Under the pieces are notes generated by a model, which ran no database searches, was not told the DNA's origin, and saw nothing but the letters and a program-made list of their open reading frames with translations. From Gorsachius magnificus (lineage: Eukaryota > Chordata > Aves > Pelecaniformes > Ardeidae), in contig CM067086.1 in assembly GCA_034008185.1 (NCBI GenBank), positions 35,361,007-35,425,006 on the forward strand: 64,000 bases of DNA, written 5' to 3'. Shown one piece after another: positions 14,303 to 27,100 of this stretch. Position 1 is the stretch's first letter. Every line of letters begins with the position of its first letter. A program made the translations under genes and the position numbers.

Positions 14303-16198
14303 GAATCACAGAAGCATTTGGTTGGAAAAGACCTTTAAGATCATCAAGTCCAACTGTACCTGTCCACTACTAAGCCACATCTCTAAGCACCACATCCAGA
14401 TGTCTTAAATACCTCCAGGGATGGTGACTTGACCACTTCCCTGGGCAGCCTGTTCCAGTGCCTCATAACCCTTTTGATAAAGAAATTTTTCCTAATATCT
14501 AATCTAAACCTTCCCTGGCACTGCTTGAGGCCATTTCCTCTTGTCCTGTCAGTTGTTACTTGGGAGAAGAGACCAACACCCACCTTGCTACAACCACCTG
14601 TCAAGTACTTGTAGAGGGCTATAAGGTCTCCCTTCAGCTTCCTCTTCTCCAGGCTAAACAACCCCAGTTCCCTCAGCCGCTCCTCATAAGACTTGTGCTC
14701 CAGACCCTTGTCCAGCTTCCTTCCCATTCTCTGGACATGCTTCAGCACCTTCAGTGTCCTTCTTGAACTGAGGGGGCCAAAACTGAACACAGTGTTAGAT
14801 GTGCATCCTCACTAATGCCGAGTACCGAGGATGATCGCTTCCCTGCTCCTGCTGGCCGCACTATTTCTGATACAAGCCAGGATGTTACTGGCCCTCTTGG
14901 CCACCAGGGCACACTGCTGGCTCATATTTAATCACCTGTTGACCAGTACACCCAGATCCCTCTCTGCCAAGCAGCTTTCCAGCCACTCATCCCCAAGCCT
15001 GTAGTGTTGCATGGGGTTGTGACCCAGGTGCAGGACCTGCCACTTCGCCTTGTTGAACCTCATACAACTGGCCGCGGCCCATCGATCTAGCCTTCCAGGT
15101 CCCTCTCTAGAGTCTTCCTACCCTCAAACAGATCAACACTGCCACCCAATTTAGTGTCATTTGCAAACTTGCTGAGGGTGCACTCAATCCCCTCATCCAG
15201 GTCATTGATAAAGATGTTAAATAGAACTGGCCCCAACATTGAGCCCTGGGGGACACCACTTGTGACTGGCCTCCAACTGGATTTAACTCCATTCGCCACC
15301 ACCCTTTGGGCCAGACATCCAGACAGTTTTTTTACCCAGCAAAGAGTATGCCTGTCCAGCCCATGAGCAGCCAGTTTCTCAAGCAGAATGCTGTGGAAAA
15401 TGGTGTCAAAAGCTTTACTTTAGTAAAGTCCAGGTACACTACATCCACAGCCTTTCCCTTGTCTACTGAGTGGGTCACCTTGTCATAGAAGGAGATCAGG
15501 TTAGTCAAGCAGGATCTACCTTTCATAAACCCATGTTGACTGGGCCTGATCTTCTAGTTGTCCTGGACGTGCTGTGTGATGGCACTCAAGATCATCTGCT
15601 CCATGCCCTTCCCCAGCACTGAGGTCAGACTGACAGGCCTTTAGTTCCCCAGATCCTTCTTCCAGCCCTTCTTGTAAATGGGCATCACATTTTCCAGCCT
15701 TCAGTCAAGAGGAACTTCCCCAGTCATCCAGGACTGCTGATAGATGATGGAAAGGGGCTTGGTGAGCACCTCTGCCAGCTCCCTCAGTACCCTTGGGTGG
15801 ACCCTATCTGGCTCCATGGACTTCTGTATGTCTAATTGGCCGAGAAGGTCACTAACCATTTCCTTTTGGATCATGGTAGCTTTGTTCTGCTCCCCGTCCC
15901 TGCCTTCTGGCTCAGCTGGGAGAACAGCTGACCTTACTATTAAAGACTGAGGCAAAGGCAGCATCGAGTACCTCAGCCTTATCCTCATCCTTTGTCACTA
16001 TGGTTCCCCCCGCATCCAGTAGAGGATGGAGATTCTCTTTGGCTCTCCTTTTGTTGTTGATATATTTATAGAAACATTTTTTATTATCTTTCACAGAATT
16101 GGCCAATTTAAGTTCCAGTTAGGCTATAGCTCTTCTAATTTTCTCTCTGCATGACCTTGCAACATCCTTATGTGAGATGCCTGAGATGCCTGCTCCTT
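14303..16198 (-). mobile_element. CR1 non-LTR retrotransposon, 5'-truncated, minus strand
   Basis: About 1.9 kb. The 3' end is at 14303, where the reverse strand reads the characteristic ...aggtcttttccaaccaaatgcttctgtgattc. Minus-strand fragments of ORF2 are readable in order: FYKYINNKRRAKENLHPLLD (about 16060-16000), a reverse-transcriptase stretch with [11 protein letters not shown] and [10 protein letters not shown] (about 15260-15180), FANDTKLGG (about 15165-15140), and the C-terminal [10 protein letters not shown] (about 14440). The pieces lie in at least three different frames, so the element is dead. The catalytic-box position reads FANDTKL where active CR1s have an acidic pair. The full-length family is about 4.5 kb, so more than half is missing from the 5' side, as usual for CR1. 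AT-rich flanks on both sides (taatttaatt and ttaattaatt) may be a coincidental or poor target duplication. Confidence 0.95.
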
Positions 16199-19052
16199 AA
16201 TTAATTAAATCTAGTTAATTTTAGTAAACTTAGTTTCAGTTTCAGTTCCTGAAAGGCTCCTTCAAGATTTGTATATTGAGGTCTAGTGATTATCCATAAG
16301 TATTCTGCAGCCTGAATTCTGAGGTTTCATTCTAGTAGGCAGTACCATGTAAAAAGGTTTAAGCCACAGACAAGTGAAAATTGTAATTTTTTAAATAATT
16401 TTTTTTAGTTATTGACTTACTTTCAGGAGTCAAAGATGCCTAAGTTTAGTACACACTGGTTTTCTTTATTATTTAATACTACATGTTGATAAGGTATCTA
16501 ACTAGTCCTTAGTAGTATAATAAGAAAAAATGTAATAGACTTTATGCATACTTGTCACGGTACGTGAAAGAAGGATAATGTTTAAATTCTACCTGTGTGG
16601 AATGACTGGATGCTGTTTCATCTCCATTTGATTCATGATAAGATTTTAAAGCTTTTAATCTCTTTTGAAGAAATATTTGCCAGGAAGCAGACCTTTATTA
16701 AGAATATGTATGTATTGTTTATGTATATATATAAAAATAGTACATATTAATACAAATATTCTTGAATTTTTTGTTGAAAATACTATCATAGTTATGCAAA
16801 CTGAAAAGATTTCAATATTAATTAATCTTATTTTGGTGAACAAGATTTTTTTTGAGATGTAAGGTAATTAAAATAAAAACTTATTACATATTGCTCTTTT
16901 ATATTGCAGTCAGTTGGGTGAGCGATCTTTTCCATTGATTCCACAGATTCCCCATGTGTCATTTTTATTAAGCTCACTTTTTTTATGCTTAGTCATTTTA
17001 GCCTTAATTCTTATTTATGTTAATAATTTTATTATTTTTATTAATAGAAAATAATTTTGAAAATGTGAAAGAGTAAAAAGCAAGACAAAGCATAAAACCT
17101 CAAGTATAATATTTAATTTAAACCACCAATTTTGTATTGTAAATTAAAGACTGAAGACTGTATTTGAAAAGGTATATAATACTAACACAGTTGCTTTCAT
17201 GCCCAGTTAAATGTAATAAGTTGTTTTGTTAAATACTGTGTTTGTTTTACAGTGTGTTTTTAAGGTGACTTCAGATTTACTGCTGGGAAAATCTTTAACG
17301 TTCAAAGTAAATTGTTCTATCAGGGAGTTTTTGATGTCCAATAGGGGCAAAATACTATGATAAACAAAACAGCTAAATTCCCTAAGGCAAACTTACTTCA
17401 TTACCTCATTTATGGATCAGTATGCCAAGTTTAAAAACAAAGGCGATTGCTGTGGAGCAATTCAAGTGGCGAAAAATCTTTTGATAGTTGAACTGAACTA
17501 AAAATTAAGCTGAGCGACAACAAACTTTGATAGAGTAACAGTACAAAAAGAAAAAAGCCAAGCAAAAATGTTCTATTTGTTGTACATATTATTCCTAGTT
17601 CTTCTACAAAACTAACAGAAATTGGATTGTTTTCAGTACAAATCTCTGTTTGATTATCTTTGTAAGACATTAAACTTGATTTCCCATCTTTACACTTGCC
17701 AGTTAAGAAAAGGAGCATTTTGTATCCAGTATTTTCAGATTGTTTACTTTGGACTTTATCTTAACAAATTGATTAGAATGCTAGCTGGTCATACTGCTGT
17801 AAGAAATAACATATATCGTTTGCATATCTATTCAAGCTTCTTTGCATGATGTAAAATTACAGTATATTACACTGCTGTATTTGCCATACTGAGCTACATA
17901 TGTATGACTTGGATGCATATTAATTAATGATGTAAACTATTAACTCTGACCTAACACTCAAATTGAATGATAAGTAGAGAGCACTATGTTGCCACTTCTG
18001 ACCAGCATTATGTGGGAATTTTTTGAGTGTAAATTGCTGTGCCTGCAGGAATTTGGGAAAATCACAGCTCATTAGCTGCTTCTGTTGAAATGACGGCTTG
18101 CCTTTGTAGAGAGATCCTGAAACAAACATGGAAAATGCTATTTGAGAAGTCATTGCCTTGCAAAGGAACAAGAAAACACCAGTCAGCTGCCTGATAGTAT
18201 CATAGCATAACAGAAAATAGCTTGTAGAGACTTAATGATCTGGAATAGCAGTATTGGATTGGATTATTTAAATGAGAGGTTTCTGTCTCAAATGTTTTGT
18301 AATTTTCTGATATGTGGTAAGAAGTGTGTTTTTTATTCTTCCTTACTTACATATATTCTTGAAAGATTGTTATTTCCTTCTACCTCAGTGAAATCCTCTC
18401 GATCCTTTTGGTTCTAAGATTTATTTTCCTGAATTGTAGATTAAAATATATATGGTAGAAAGGAAGTTTTAATCGAATAGTAAAGATAAATTTGAAGGAG
18501 AATGTATGTGTACCTCTGTGAATTTAATTGATGAGAACACTTTTAATAGATTAAGGAAGTGTTTTAATTCACTTATTTACTGTTTTATCTGGCAAGAATT
18601 TCAACTTCTGTTTAATCTATTTTTTAATTCCTAACATGTTAACTATATTTATGGCATATTTATGAAATTAAATAGTCAATAAGTATAGTCATTTGAAAAA
18701 GGTACCTTTTTCTGTAGAGAACTATTAATTATTACATTCAGCAATTAAAAAACAGTAAGTCTGCCTAAAGACAAGGTACAAGTTAGAACTTGCTAAATTA
18801 ATGTTCTGGGTATTTACTCATAAAATACGTTTTTTTGAAACACACTGTTTACATTTCTTTAAAGATTAGTAACTGTCCAATTATGTAATAGTTTGCAATA
18901 AATCCATTTAGAACTGGGAGAGTGACGTATTTCTGTCACTGTGGTTTGCTTAGAGTAAGACCATAGTCTAAATGTGAGGATTTTTAATTACTACAAAATA
19001 AACACTTCAGAAAAATATTTGCACTAAGGTTTTTTTTGTTGTTGTTCTGCAG
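16199..19052. other. Intron, no exon or repeat recognised
   Basis: AT-rich intronic DNA between the CR1 copy and the FH1 exon. All open frames are under 100 aa and random-looking. It ends in the strong acceptor used by the 19053 exon. Confidence 0.75.
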
Positions 19053-19846
19053 TCTCAGTTTGAACTCAGGGTATTCCATATTCGTGGAGAACATGCTGTA
19101 TCAACTGCTCAGCTTGAGGAAACCATTGCACATCTGAGGAATGAACTCGATAATAAATTAAACAGAAGAAACGAAAAAGCAAAGGATATTGGTGTTTCTA
19201 CTGAAGATGATAACCCACCAAAGACATACCGAAATGTATGTATACAGACTGACAGAGAAACTTTCATAAAGCCTAGTGAAGAAGAAAACAGAGCTGTGAA
19301 AAATAACCAAATAGTACCCAAAAAGCTTAATATTTCTTCTTTGTCACATAGTATTTCTGTCCAAGGTGAAAATAAGGACAATTACAACGTACAGTCATCA
19401 GAAAGTGTCTTATCTTGTCAACCAAAACAATTGTTGCCTCCACCACCTCCACCACCACCACCACCACCACCACCTCCACCACCTCCTCCTCCTCCCCTTC
19501 CTGATTCTTCACTACCAGGTTTAGTTCCTCCACCACCACCTTTGCCAACGGGTCTGACTTCACTGACATCTCAGTTTGGATCTGGTCCACCACTGCCACC
19601 TCCACTTTCTGAAGGCTGTAGGAATTTTGAAGCACCACCACCACCGCCACCGCTTCCAGGGTTGGGACCTCCTGTTCCTCCTCCACTGCCTGGATCTGCA
19701 TTACCTCCACCCCCTCCACCTCCTGGGCCTGGGTTCTTTTTTAATAGCACTTTAATAACAAACCAAGGTCCTCGAAAACCTGCCATTGAACCTAGCCGTC
19801 CCATGAAGCCTTTGTATTGGACACGGATACAATTACAAGGCAGCAG
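19053..19846 (+). CDS. FMN1: FMN1 exon: coiled-coil segment, FH1 domain and start of FH2
   Basis: 794 bp, entering in phase 0 after a pyrimidine-rich acceptor (tttttttgttgttgttctgcag) and leaving after two bases of a codon at cag|gtaaaa. Fragment residues 1-45 are charged with heptad-like spacing ([18 protein letters not shown]), probably a short coiled coil. Residues 129-148 are 20 consecutive prolines. Further proline runs lie at 159-165, 179-185, 195-214 and 218-224, each interrupted by Leu or Gly; this is the profilin- and SH3/WW-binding FH1 region. FH2 begins near residue 242 (KPAIEPS), with the lasso motif MKPLYWTRI at 251-259 and its key Trp at 256. No in-frame ATG is needed because the exon is internal. 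The reverse strand also shows long glycine- or valine-rich open frames here, but they are shadows of the proline codons. Confidence 0.96.
19437..19496 (+). repeat. FMN1: In-frame CCA/CCT repeat coding 20 prolines
   Basis: Twenty consecutive proline codons, mostly CCA with interspersed CCT and one CCC, including a run of eight CCA. Trinucleotide slippage within the FH1 exon is likely, so repeat length may vary between alleles and species without breaking the frame. Confidence 0.96.
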
Positions 19847-20589
19847 GTAAAATATATTTATTTGGACTTAGAGTTGCTATTTATAGGCCATGCTACAAGG
19901 GTATGTATGCTACTTAAGACTTAATAACAAAAAGTTAACAGTCTAAGAGTGTATAACATTCTTAGGCATGGAATTTTCATGTTTTAAGAAAAAAATTGAA
20001 TCAGTTACAAAACCCTAAAAATAGATCATAAGAAATTATTTTAAAATATTAAATATAAATTAGAATTATATGCATCATGTATGAAAATTAGGTACATAAT
20101 AACAAAAAAAATTTTGTAGCTTTTTTTCTCCAAAACCCAAGTACTCCATGGACAACTGTAGTGACAGGGTGGTTCCTAGACTTAGCACTAAAGACAAAAA
20201 AGTTAACCAAGATTAGAAAGATTATTTTTTTTTAAAATCTTAATTAGAATTAGAATTGAAATGTTAAGGTTTGGTCAGATGAGAACTGAGAGTTTCATTT
20301 TTGCTTTCCGGTCATTTCAGGTGATACCATCTTTAGAGCACTATGTTGTGTCATCCTCTATGATTCCAGTTCTAGAAAAAGTTAATCTGGAACCTAACCT
20401 CTGTGTATAATTCTGTCAGAGCAGGAAAAGTAAAACATATGTATAAATATATGCAGCTCAGGAGCCTGTAGCATGAAGCATCCATTATGGAGGAGTTCCA
20501 GTACTGACTCTATAGTTTGCAAAAATAAACATTTAAAAAAAAGAAATTACCAATCTTATTGTGATTCACTGCTGGTATAAAACACTAGA

Positions 20590-21410
20590 TGCATGTGAGG
20601 GAAGGGATACCATTCAGAGGGACCTTGACAAGCTTGAGGAGTGGGCCCATGCAGACCTCATCAAGTTCAGCAAAGCCAAGTGCAAGGTACTGCACCTGAG
20701 TTGGGGCATTGCCCAATATCAATACAGACTAGGGGATGAATGGATTGAGACTAGCCCTGCAGAAAACGACTGGGGATGAAAAATTGGACATGAGCCAGCA
20801 AAGTGAGCTTGAGGCCCAGAGAGCTAACCGTGCCTGTGGGCTGCACTAAAAGAAGCATGGCCAGCAGATCAATGGAGGTGATTGTCCCCCCTGTACTCTG
20901 CTCTCGTGAGAATACTGCATCAGTTCTGGGGCCCCCAGTACAAGAAAGACATGGATCTGTTAGAGTGGGTCCAGATGAGAGGACTGGAACACCTCCCCCA
21001 TGAAGAAAGGCTGAGACAATTGGGGTTGTTCAGTCTGGAGAAGAGAAGGCTTAGGGGGAGGATGACCTTATTGCGGCCTTTCAATATATAAAAGAGGCTT
21101 ATGAGAAAGTTGGAGAAAGACTTTTTACCAGGGCCTGTAGTGACAGGACAAAGGGAAGGTTTTAAATTGAAAGGAGGAGATTTAGATTGCATATAAGGAA
21201 ATTTTTTACAAGGCTGGTGAGACACTGGAGTAAATTGCCCGGAGGAGCTGTGCGTGCCTCATCATTGGAAGTCTTCAAGGTCAGGTTGGATGGGATTTTG
21301 AGCAACTTCATCTAGTGAAAAATGTCCCTGCCCATGGCGGGGGCGGGGGTGTGGGACTGGATGATCTTTAAAAGCCCCTTCCGACCCAAACCATTCTATG
21401 ATTCTATGAA
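20590..21410 (+). mobile_element. CR1 non-LTR retrotransposon 3' fragment, plus strand
   Basis: About 0.8 kb of ORF2 3' part and 3'UTR. Readable pieces include RDLDKLEEWAHADLIKFSKA, then the typical 'ggggcccccagtacaagaaagacatg' block and [18 protein letters not shown]. It ends in ccaacc-type sequence and two ATTCTATG tail units (ccattctatgattctatga). Several frame breaks are present. It belongs to a different CR1 subfamily from the 14303 copy, judging by the tail and 3'UTR wording. The 5' boundary is approximate. Confidence 0.93.
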
Positions 21411-22619
21411 AGTAGTCTAATAGTATATACCATTATAGAAAATCTAAAGTTACTATGAAACATATTATTTTATTGATTTGTTTATAAGGGATCATTTGGT
21501 GAACAGGCATAAATAAACAAATTTTGGACAGTCCTTTTGAAATGATCCCTCAACTTTTGTTTATGCTATCCGTTTATTCAGATGAAAAGAAGTACTCCCA
21601 TTTACAATTTCTAGGCCAGCATGGATACCTTACTGCCACAGTGGTCTGTGCGTTCAGTGCTGCTCCACTGCTTTTTTGGATTTTCACTGATTCTAACTTT
21701 GCTTCAATTGTTTATTAATGTAGCAGAACTCCATGAAGAGGGTTGGCTCAAAAAGTATTTTGGGGGGATGCCTAAGCAACACAGACTATTGCTAGTTTAA
21801 CAAGGAGTTGCTAGAATCATGAAATAGAATTCATGTCCTGTGTTATGCAAGTAATGAAATGACATGATTATTCAGGTCTTAAAATTCAAATCATTATTAT
21901 CTGTGCTCAAAATTATTTTAGCATAAGTGCAGTTGCAAAGTTGCTAAGTTTATTTTCAACATTTTAATAAATTATATTTTGATATGACTTACAGTCATAA
22001 TAGTATTATATATGCTATACTATGTACATATGCACACTATGTTACATATTGTATTGTATACTGTAACTATATTATATACTATTAAATATTATGAATTATT
22101 ATATGACAGATTATTATTATAGAATACTTACTACATTATTATAATAATAAGTGACTATAAATTATTTATTTGTTATACATTATTTACAAGTATTCTTAAT
22201 CTTCTATTTTAAGTTATTTTTAGGATTATATTTAAACACTGTTAAAGTAAATATCTTCATTTAAATGTACTTAAATATGATTTTTTTTAGTTTACAGCTT
22301 TTTGTCTGAATTTATTTTGATGAGAAATAATCATTTTTCTGGTATAATTAAGCATTGTAAGGTATTAATATTTTATATAAAATGTTTGACAAGAAGAAAC
22401 AGATAATGAAATGTCAGTTGTATTCTTTCAAAGATTCAGAATTAAAGGCATTGAAATATTTGGAGCAGGAAGTTTGAGCATTTTGGTTTTACTTCCCAAA
22501 AATTACTAGTGAAAAATTGTCTCATAGTGAATAAATAGTTGGTCCATAAATAAACTTTATTATAATTCTTCCTATTGATTCACTGAAATCAAAATGTTTG
22601 TTCTGAAATATTGCTGATT

Positions 22620-22950
22620 AATCACGCTTTTGCTGAATGCAAGATAAGGTCTAAGTCATCGCTTTCTTGTGAACTGCTGGTCACCAGATGTAATGGTCCA
22701 GCATTTTCATGGTCTGCAGCAGAACTGGAAACTTCTTCGAGGGTCTGCTGCTCAGACCAGCAGCTATCCAGGACTTCAAAGTTCTTGTTACAGAGCCAGA
22801 AATAATCCTTCATTTCTCAATGTGGCTGACGCTATGGCTAATAGCAGGGACAGTGAAGCTGTGGAGCTGTGCGCACGTCCTGTGGCACAGACTATGCTGC
22901 ATCAGCGGATGCTAATGGAGAAGTTAGAGCTCCTCAAACATTCATGATAG
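22620..22950. other. GC-richer island inside the intron, nature unknown
   Basis: About 330 bp of higher-complexity, GC-richer DNA between AT-rich flanks. It has three overlapping open frames of 63-92 aa, two on + and one on -, and a hairpin (gctgct-cagacc-agcagc). No splice-site pair consistent with the FMN1 phase was found, and none of the translations is recognisable. It could be a conserved non-coding element or a decayed retrocopy. Confidence 0.35.
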
Positions 22951-24020
22951 TAAATGTACAGTTGAGTATTAGGTAGAAAAAATCCAAAGTCTGAAAAAAG
23001 AATTAATTAATTTTGATTCCCCTTAAATTGGTAAGTATTGCATTTTGTTGCATATTACATCTAATAAAAGTATGTTTAGTGACATCAGCCATTTGTATTT
23101 TATAGTGGTTTTCATCACTTTTTTTTATTGCAAATAATTTCACTGCCTTTTAGTGACATCTGCTGGAAGAAGTGGGTCCACCTTCTACCGATGAACAGAC
23201 AAGAAGAGCACTCAGAAGTTTTGTCCCACAGATTTTCTTGAAGCATTGAAATTTTGAAACAAAGCTCATTCAGAATTTAAGTGCCGTGTTTTCAGCACTA
23301 CGTAGTATTTTCCCCAAATCCAGATAAAACTAGAGGATTGTGTAAACAAGTTCCAAAGTGTCCAAAACTAAATATGGTCTTGGAAGGCAAAATAAGGAAA
23401 GATAATCCACATTTAAAATTTACAGTTGGTTGAATAGAGCAGAATACTGGTTAGTCTCCCCAAATATAGGCCACATAATTACTCTAGTTTCTTAGAAATG
23501 CGAAAAGGATAAATATAAGCATACGGTATCTGCAGCTAACATGAAGTGAATCAAGTCCTATACAAATGACCCCAAATGCTCTTAAAACATGCTTGAATAA
23601 AGTTTCTTCACTATTTGTTGGTGCTGTTTATTTTTATAGGTCTAAATGGATTACTGGGAATTTTAAAAAAAAGCTGCTCCTGAAATACTCCTCATCCTAG
23701 TTGAAGTGGCAGAAATCTTTCAAGATGTATTTGCACAAATGATTGTTGTACAAAAATCTGTACAATACAAATAATGCATTTGGGTAGTCTAGCAGGCATG
23801 GGTACTAAATAGCTAAATTTTTTGGTACAGCCTTCTGCAAAACATATTGAGTCCTTACGAGAGCAAGTTATAGGGAAGGAATGCTGTTTGTATAGCAGCA
23901 GTGCCTGTTGCTTTGGATTTTAAATCTATTATGGATTTTCATCTATTAATTATGGTTAGATCTATTCTGTTTTTTCATAAAAGTTTGTTGGAAAATTTAT
24001 TGTTACCTTTCCCTTTATAG

Positions 24021-24171
24021 AAAAACTGCTATGCCAACATTATGGGAATCACTAGAAGAACCTGATATACTTGATACTACTGAGTTTGAATATTTATTCT
24101 CCAAAGACACCACTCAGGAAAAAAGAAAACCATTATCAGAGACTTATGAAAAAAAAACCAAGGCAAAAAAG
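24021..24171 (+). CDS. FMN1: FMN1 exon: FH2 lasso/linker region
   Basis: 151 bp after acceptor cctttatag. The first base completes the codon split at the previous exon (AG|A, Arg). Encodes fragment residues 265-315: [13 protein letters not shown], then [12 protein letters not shown], then a lysine-rich stretch ending KTKAKK. In formins the conserved LWxxLxxP-type segment and the FEYLFS segment belong to the FH2 N-terminal lasso and linker that join two subunits into a ring. The exon ends in phase 0 at aag|gtattt. This is a poor donor, since consensus positions +4 to +6 (agt) are not met. Reading through the intron stays open for 45 more codons, to a stop at 24307-24309. Confidence 0.95.
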
Positions 24172-27100
24172 GTATTTATTTTTTCTTTGTATTTGGGTTT
24201 TTCTTTGTGTCACTGTTTGGTTTTACATTTCAAGAAAAGTCCCATTTTATATACTGTTGAACAAACAGATAATAGATGGCTTTGTGAATCTCATTTTAAA
24301 GCAAAATAAGTGGATTGTTGATTCAACTCTTGCTTGAGAATGTGGGGTTGTTATTTACCTTCAAAGATTTCTTGCCTTTGAAAATGAAAGTTCCACATCC
24401 CAGTGAGGCAGAAAAGGTATTGTATAGGAGAACTGAATGAAAGTTCTAATTTGTATCTAAAAGTGCCAATATTTCAGAACATGTCTACCCTTGAAGTGAT
24501 TTATAATTAAAGGCTGTCATTAAGTTACTGTAACAAACCTCTCTTCCATTGAGATTAATTTTACTGGAAAAATAAAGTATAAAGCAAGATAGGACTGTTA
24601 GGTGGTTTGAATAAGGAATGTCAAAAAACTTTTTTCCAGCATAGCTAAAGAGCTGTGTCAGGAAGGGACAGGACAATTGTGTCTTTAATGGCCACAAGTT
24701 TATGTAGTAGCTATGCCATTACCGTAGCGCAGATATTGTCTGCCTCAGACCTGGTCCGTTACAGAGGGAGCTCGTACTTGGCAGTTACTATGTGCAGATA
24801 GGACAAATGGCATTGGTAGTATTTGCTGCAGGAAAAATTCTAGGCTGAATAATAATCGGTACTGTTTCCCTAAAACAATGTGGTTATGTATTAGAAACCC
24901 ATTTAAACATATACTATGTCATAAATCTGTTTGAGTTTACCTGCTTGGAACCACAAGAGGGCACTTTGTATGTAAGCTATGCTGCCTACCTTTTTCAATT
25001 TTATGATACATATAACGTGAAATATAAATACACAGATACGTATCAGTGCAATCAGATCTTTCAAAACATCTTTGATCATAAACTTCCTGTATTGTGTCTT
25101 AGCACAGTAGTTAATAAGAAGTGTAAATAAGGCTATAGTATTTATAAAATTCAAACTCATGTGATGCAAAAAGTGGAAAACGAAAAATGGGGCAAGGATG
25201 GGGACATGCTGGCATTTGTATATACAACCTAAAAAAATTATTTGCTACAGCCCTTCAAATGTTAGATTGAAGTTGGACATGAACATCTCTGTGAAAAATA
25301 TTTTGATATATTTTACCTGGAAAATGCTTCAAGTCCATGTGGTGTGTAGTACTCAGCTGTATCTGTAAATCCCGTTAGTTCACATTTCTGATGCCCTCTT
25401 TCTAAAACTTATTTTTATATTTCATTAATTTACCTCTTTCAGAAAGAATTATTTAATAGGAAATACAGGTTTCTAAAGAACTTTGAAGAATGTAACCAAA
25501 ATAATATTAATGGAGAATTAATATGCGGTTACGTTTGTATTTCAAAATCTCAGCAATAAGTGAATAGACCTATTTCTCCAGGTATATGACAGCAAACCAG
25601 GTAAAGAATTAGAACTGTATTCTGAAAGATGAAATTGCATTATTCTTTTCCATTGCTTCTTTATAAACCAACTTATTTGCTACAGCAGCACATTTTTTAA
25701 ACAATCTCTCTTAACTTTATCCAAAATCGAATTGGATAATAGTTACTCTATACAAGATAGGAAATAATGGTATAACAGTAAGTACTATTTCTTGTGAGAA
25801 ACCAGTGTATTTTCTTGCAAAGATATTTTCTTTATTTATGTCACTGTTTGAATTACTCTGTTTTCTTATCAAATGTAAGCTTAGGGGTATATTTACTATA
25901 TTTAATGAAATGAAAAATGTTCCTTTAAAGTACTGTGTGAAAATACAAAAATAAATCCCCAAAGTGATAAATTAAGAGTTATATCTATTACTACATCTTT
26001 AGTTTGGTAAAACTCATGGGATTGTGATCATGGTGTTACAAACCATGGGAATTGTAGGGCTTTCTGTGAAAATTTCAAAAACTCATGGTCAACAATATTA
26101 AGCTTTCCATCATTTGGTCAATTTAAAAGTAGATCAGCTTTTAGGATTCAAATGAAATTTGAATTTAATTGAGTATAGAAGCATTTTCTTATTGTATATC
26201 CTGTCTTCCCACCTTCCTCTGTTAAATGACTCATAGTAACAGCTGAATATTTTTACGAACAGTTGGTCCTCTTAGATGGTCCTGTGTTTTTCTTTGTCTC
26301 TCCGAAAGCCCAGATGTCTGCAGGCTGGCTCCAATGGATCAGTATTGGTGGGCTGCAAGCAGTACAGCAGTAGAGAGGCATTTTATTTAGTACAGGAGGG
26401 TTTATTAGTAGATAGTAACAGAAAGCTCCTTTAGATTAATGTATAACTATCAGTTTTGCTGGCTTCACTTGTGCTTTCTCATGCTTTTTCTGGCTCTCAG
26501 CTTTTCTTGACTTTTTTCTAACAATTTATCTACTAGGGCTTTAACAACAATGTTTTTCTTTGCTTTGGTACAGAAATTTGTGCTTATGTGGTCTTAAGAG
26601 TGCTACAAGTGTCACGGTGTATAGAACCGTAGAGTCTGGTTAAAGATGCTTTCTACAGACATTAAGACGCATGAATCTTATGAGGTTCATCATATATTAA
26701 AATTTTTAGCTGATCCTGTGTCATTTTGTATTTATTTGTGAATTCCTTTCTCATGTTCTATAAAAAAAGCCTTCCAGAGCAAAATACAAGTACAGTGATA
26801 GAATCTGGAATAGTAGTTTGTGTCTGGAATAGGTAAACTATTTTATTTAATAATACATGTTAGTGCTGACCTATTCACAGCATTAAATCTCTTATCTTCA
26901 CAAACTTTGTCCTATCGCATTCCATTTTATAGAAATTACGTTTGGCCTGCTTGGTGTTTAGAGAAATGACAGACCAATAGGTGGTGCGGGATTGCTTATT
27001 AAAATATGATTACTTAATACTTTTCTTCTTGAATGAGAATTACATCAGTGCCTCAAAATCAAGTTCCTTACGCAACTGGAAGTAAGATTCTCTCTCTCAA

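Larger units (their letters stand above)
19847..24020 (+). other. FMN1: FMN1 intron (4174 bp) with one CR1 copy
   Basis: GT at 19847 and AG at 24019-24020. It contains the CR1 at 20590-21410, a very AT-rich stretch (about 21960-22320) and a GC-richer island near 22620-22950. No additional exon is supported. Confidence 0.85.

Noticed and set aside
14383..14790. 135-aa minus-strand open frame
   Set aside because: Not a host gene; it is the C-terminal part of the CR1 ORF2 in the truncated element.
14292..16212. taatttaatt / ttaattaatt flanks as a CR1 target-site duplication
   Set aside because: The match is imperfect and the surroundings are AT-rich; CR1 rarely leaves clear duplications.
19327..19804. 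Long minus-strand open frames rich in valine/glutamate (130 aa) or glycine (77 aa)
   Set aside because: They are the reverse complement of the proline codons of the FH1 exon, which is clearly coding on the plus strand.
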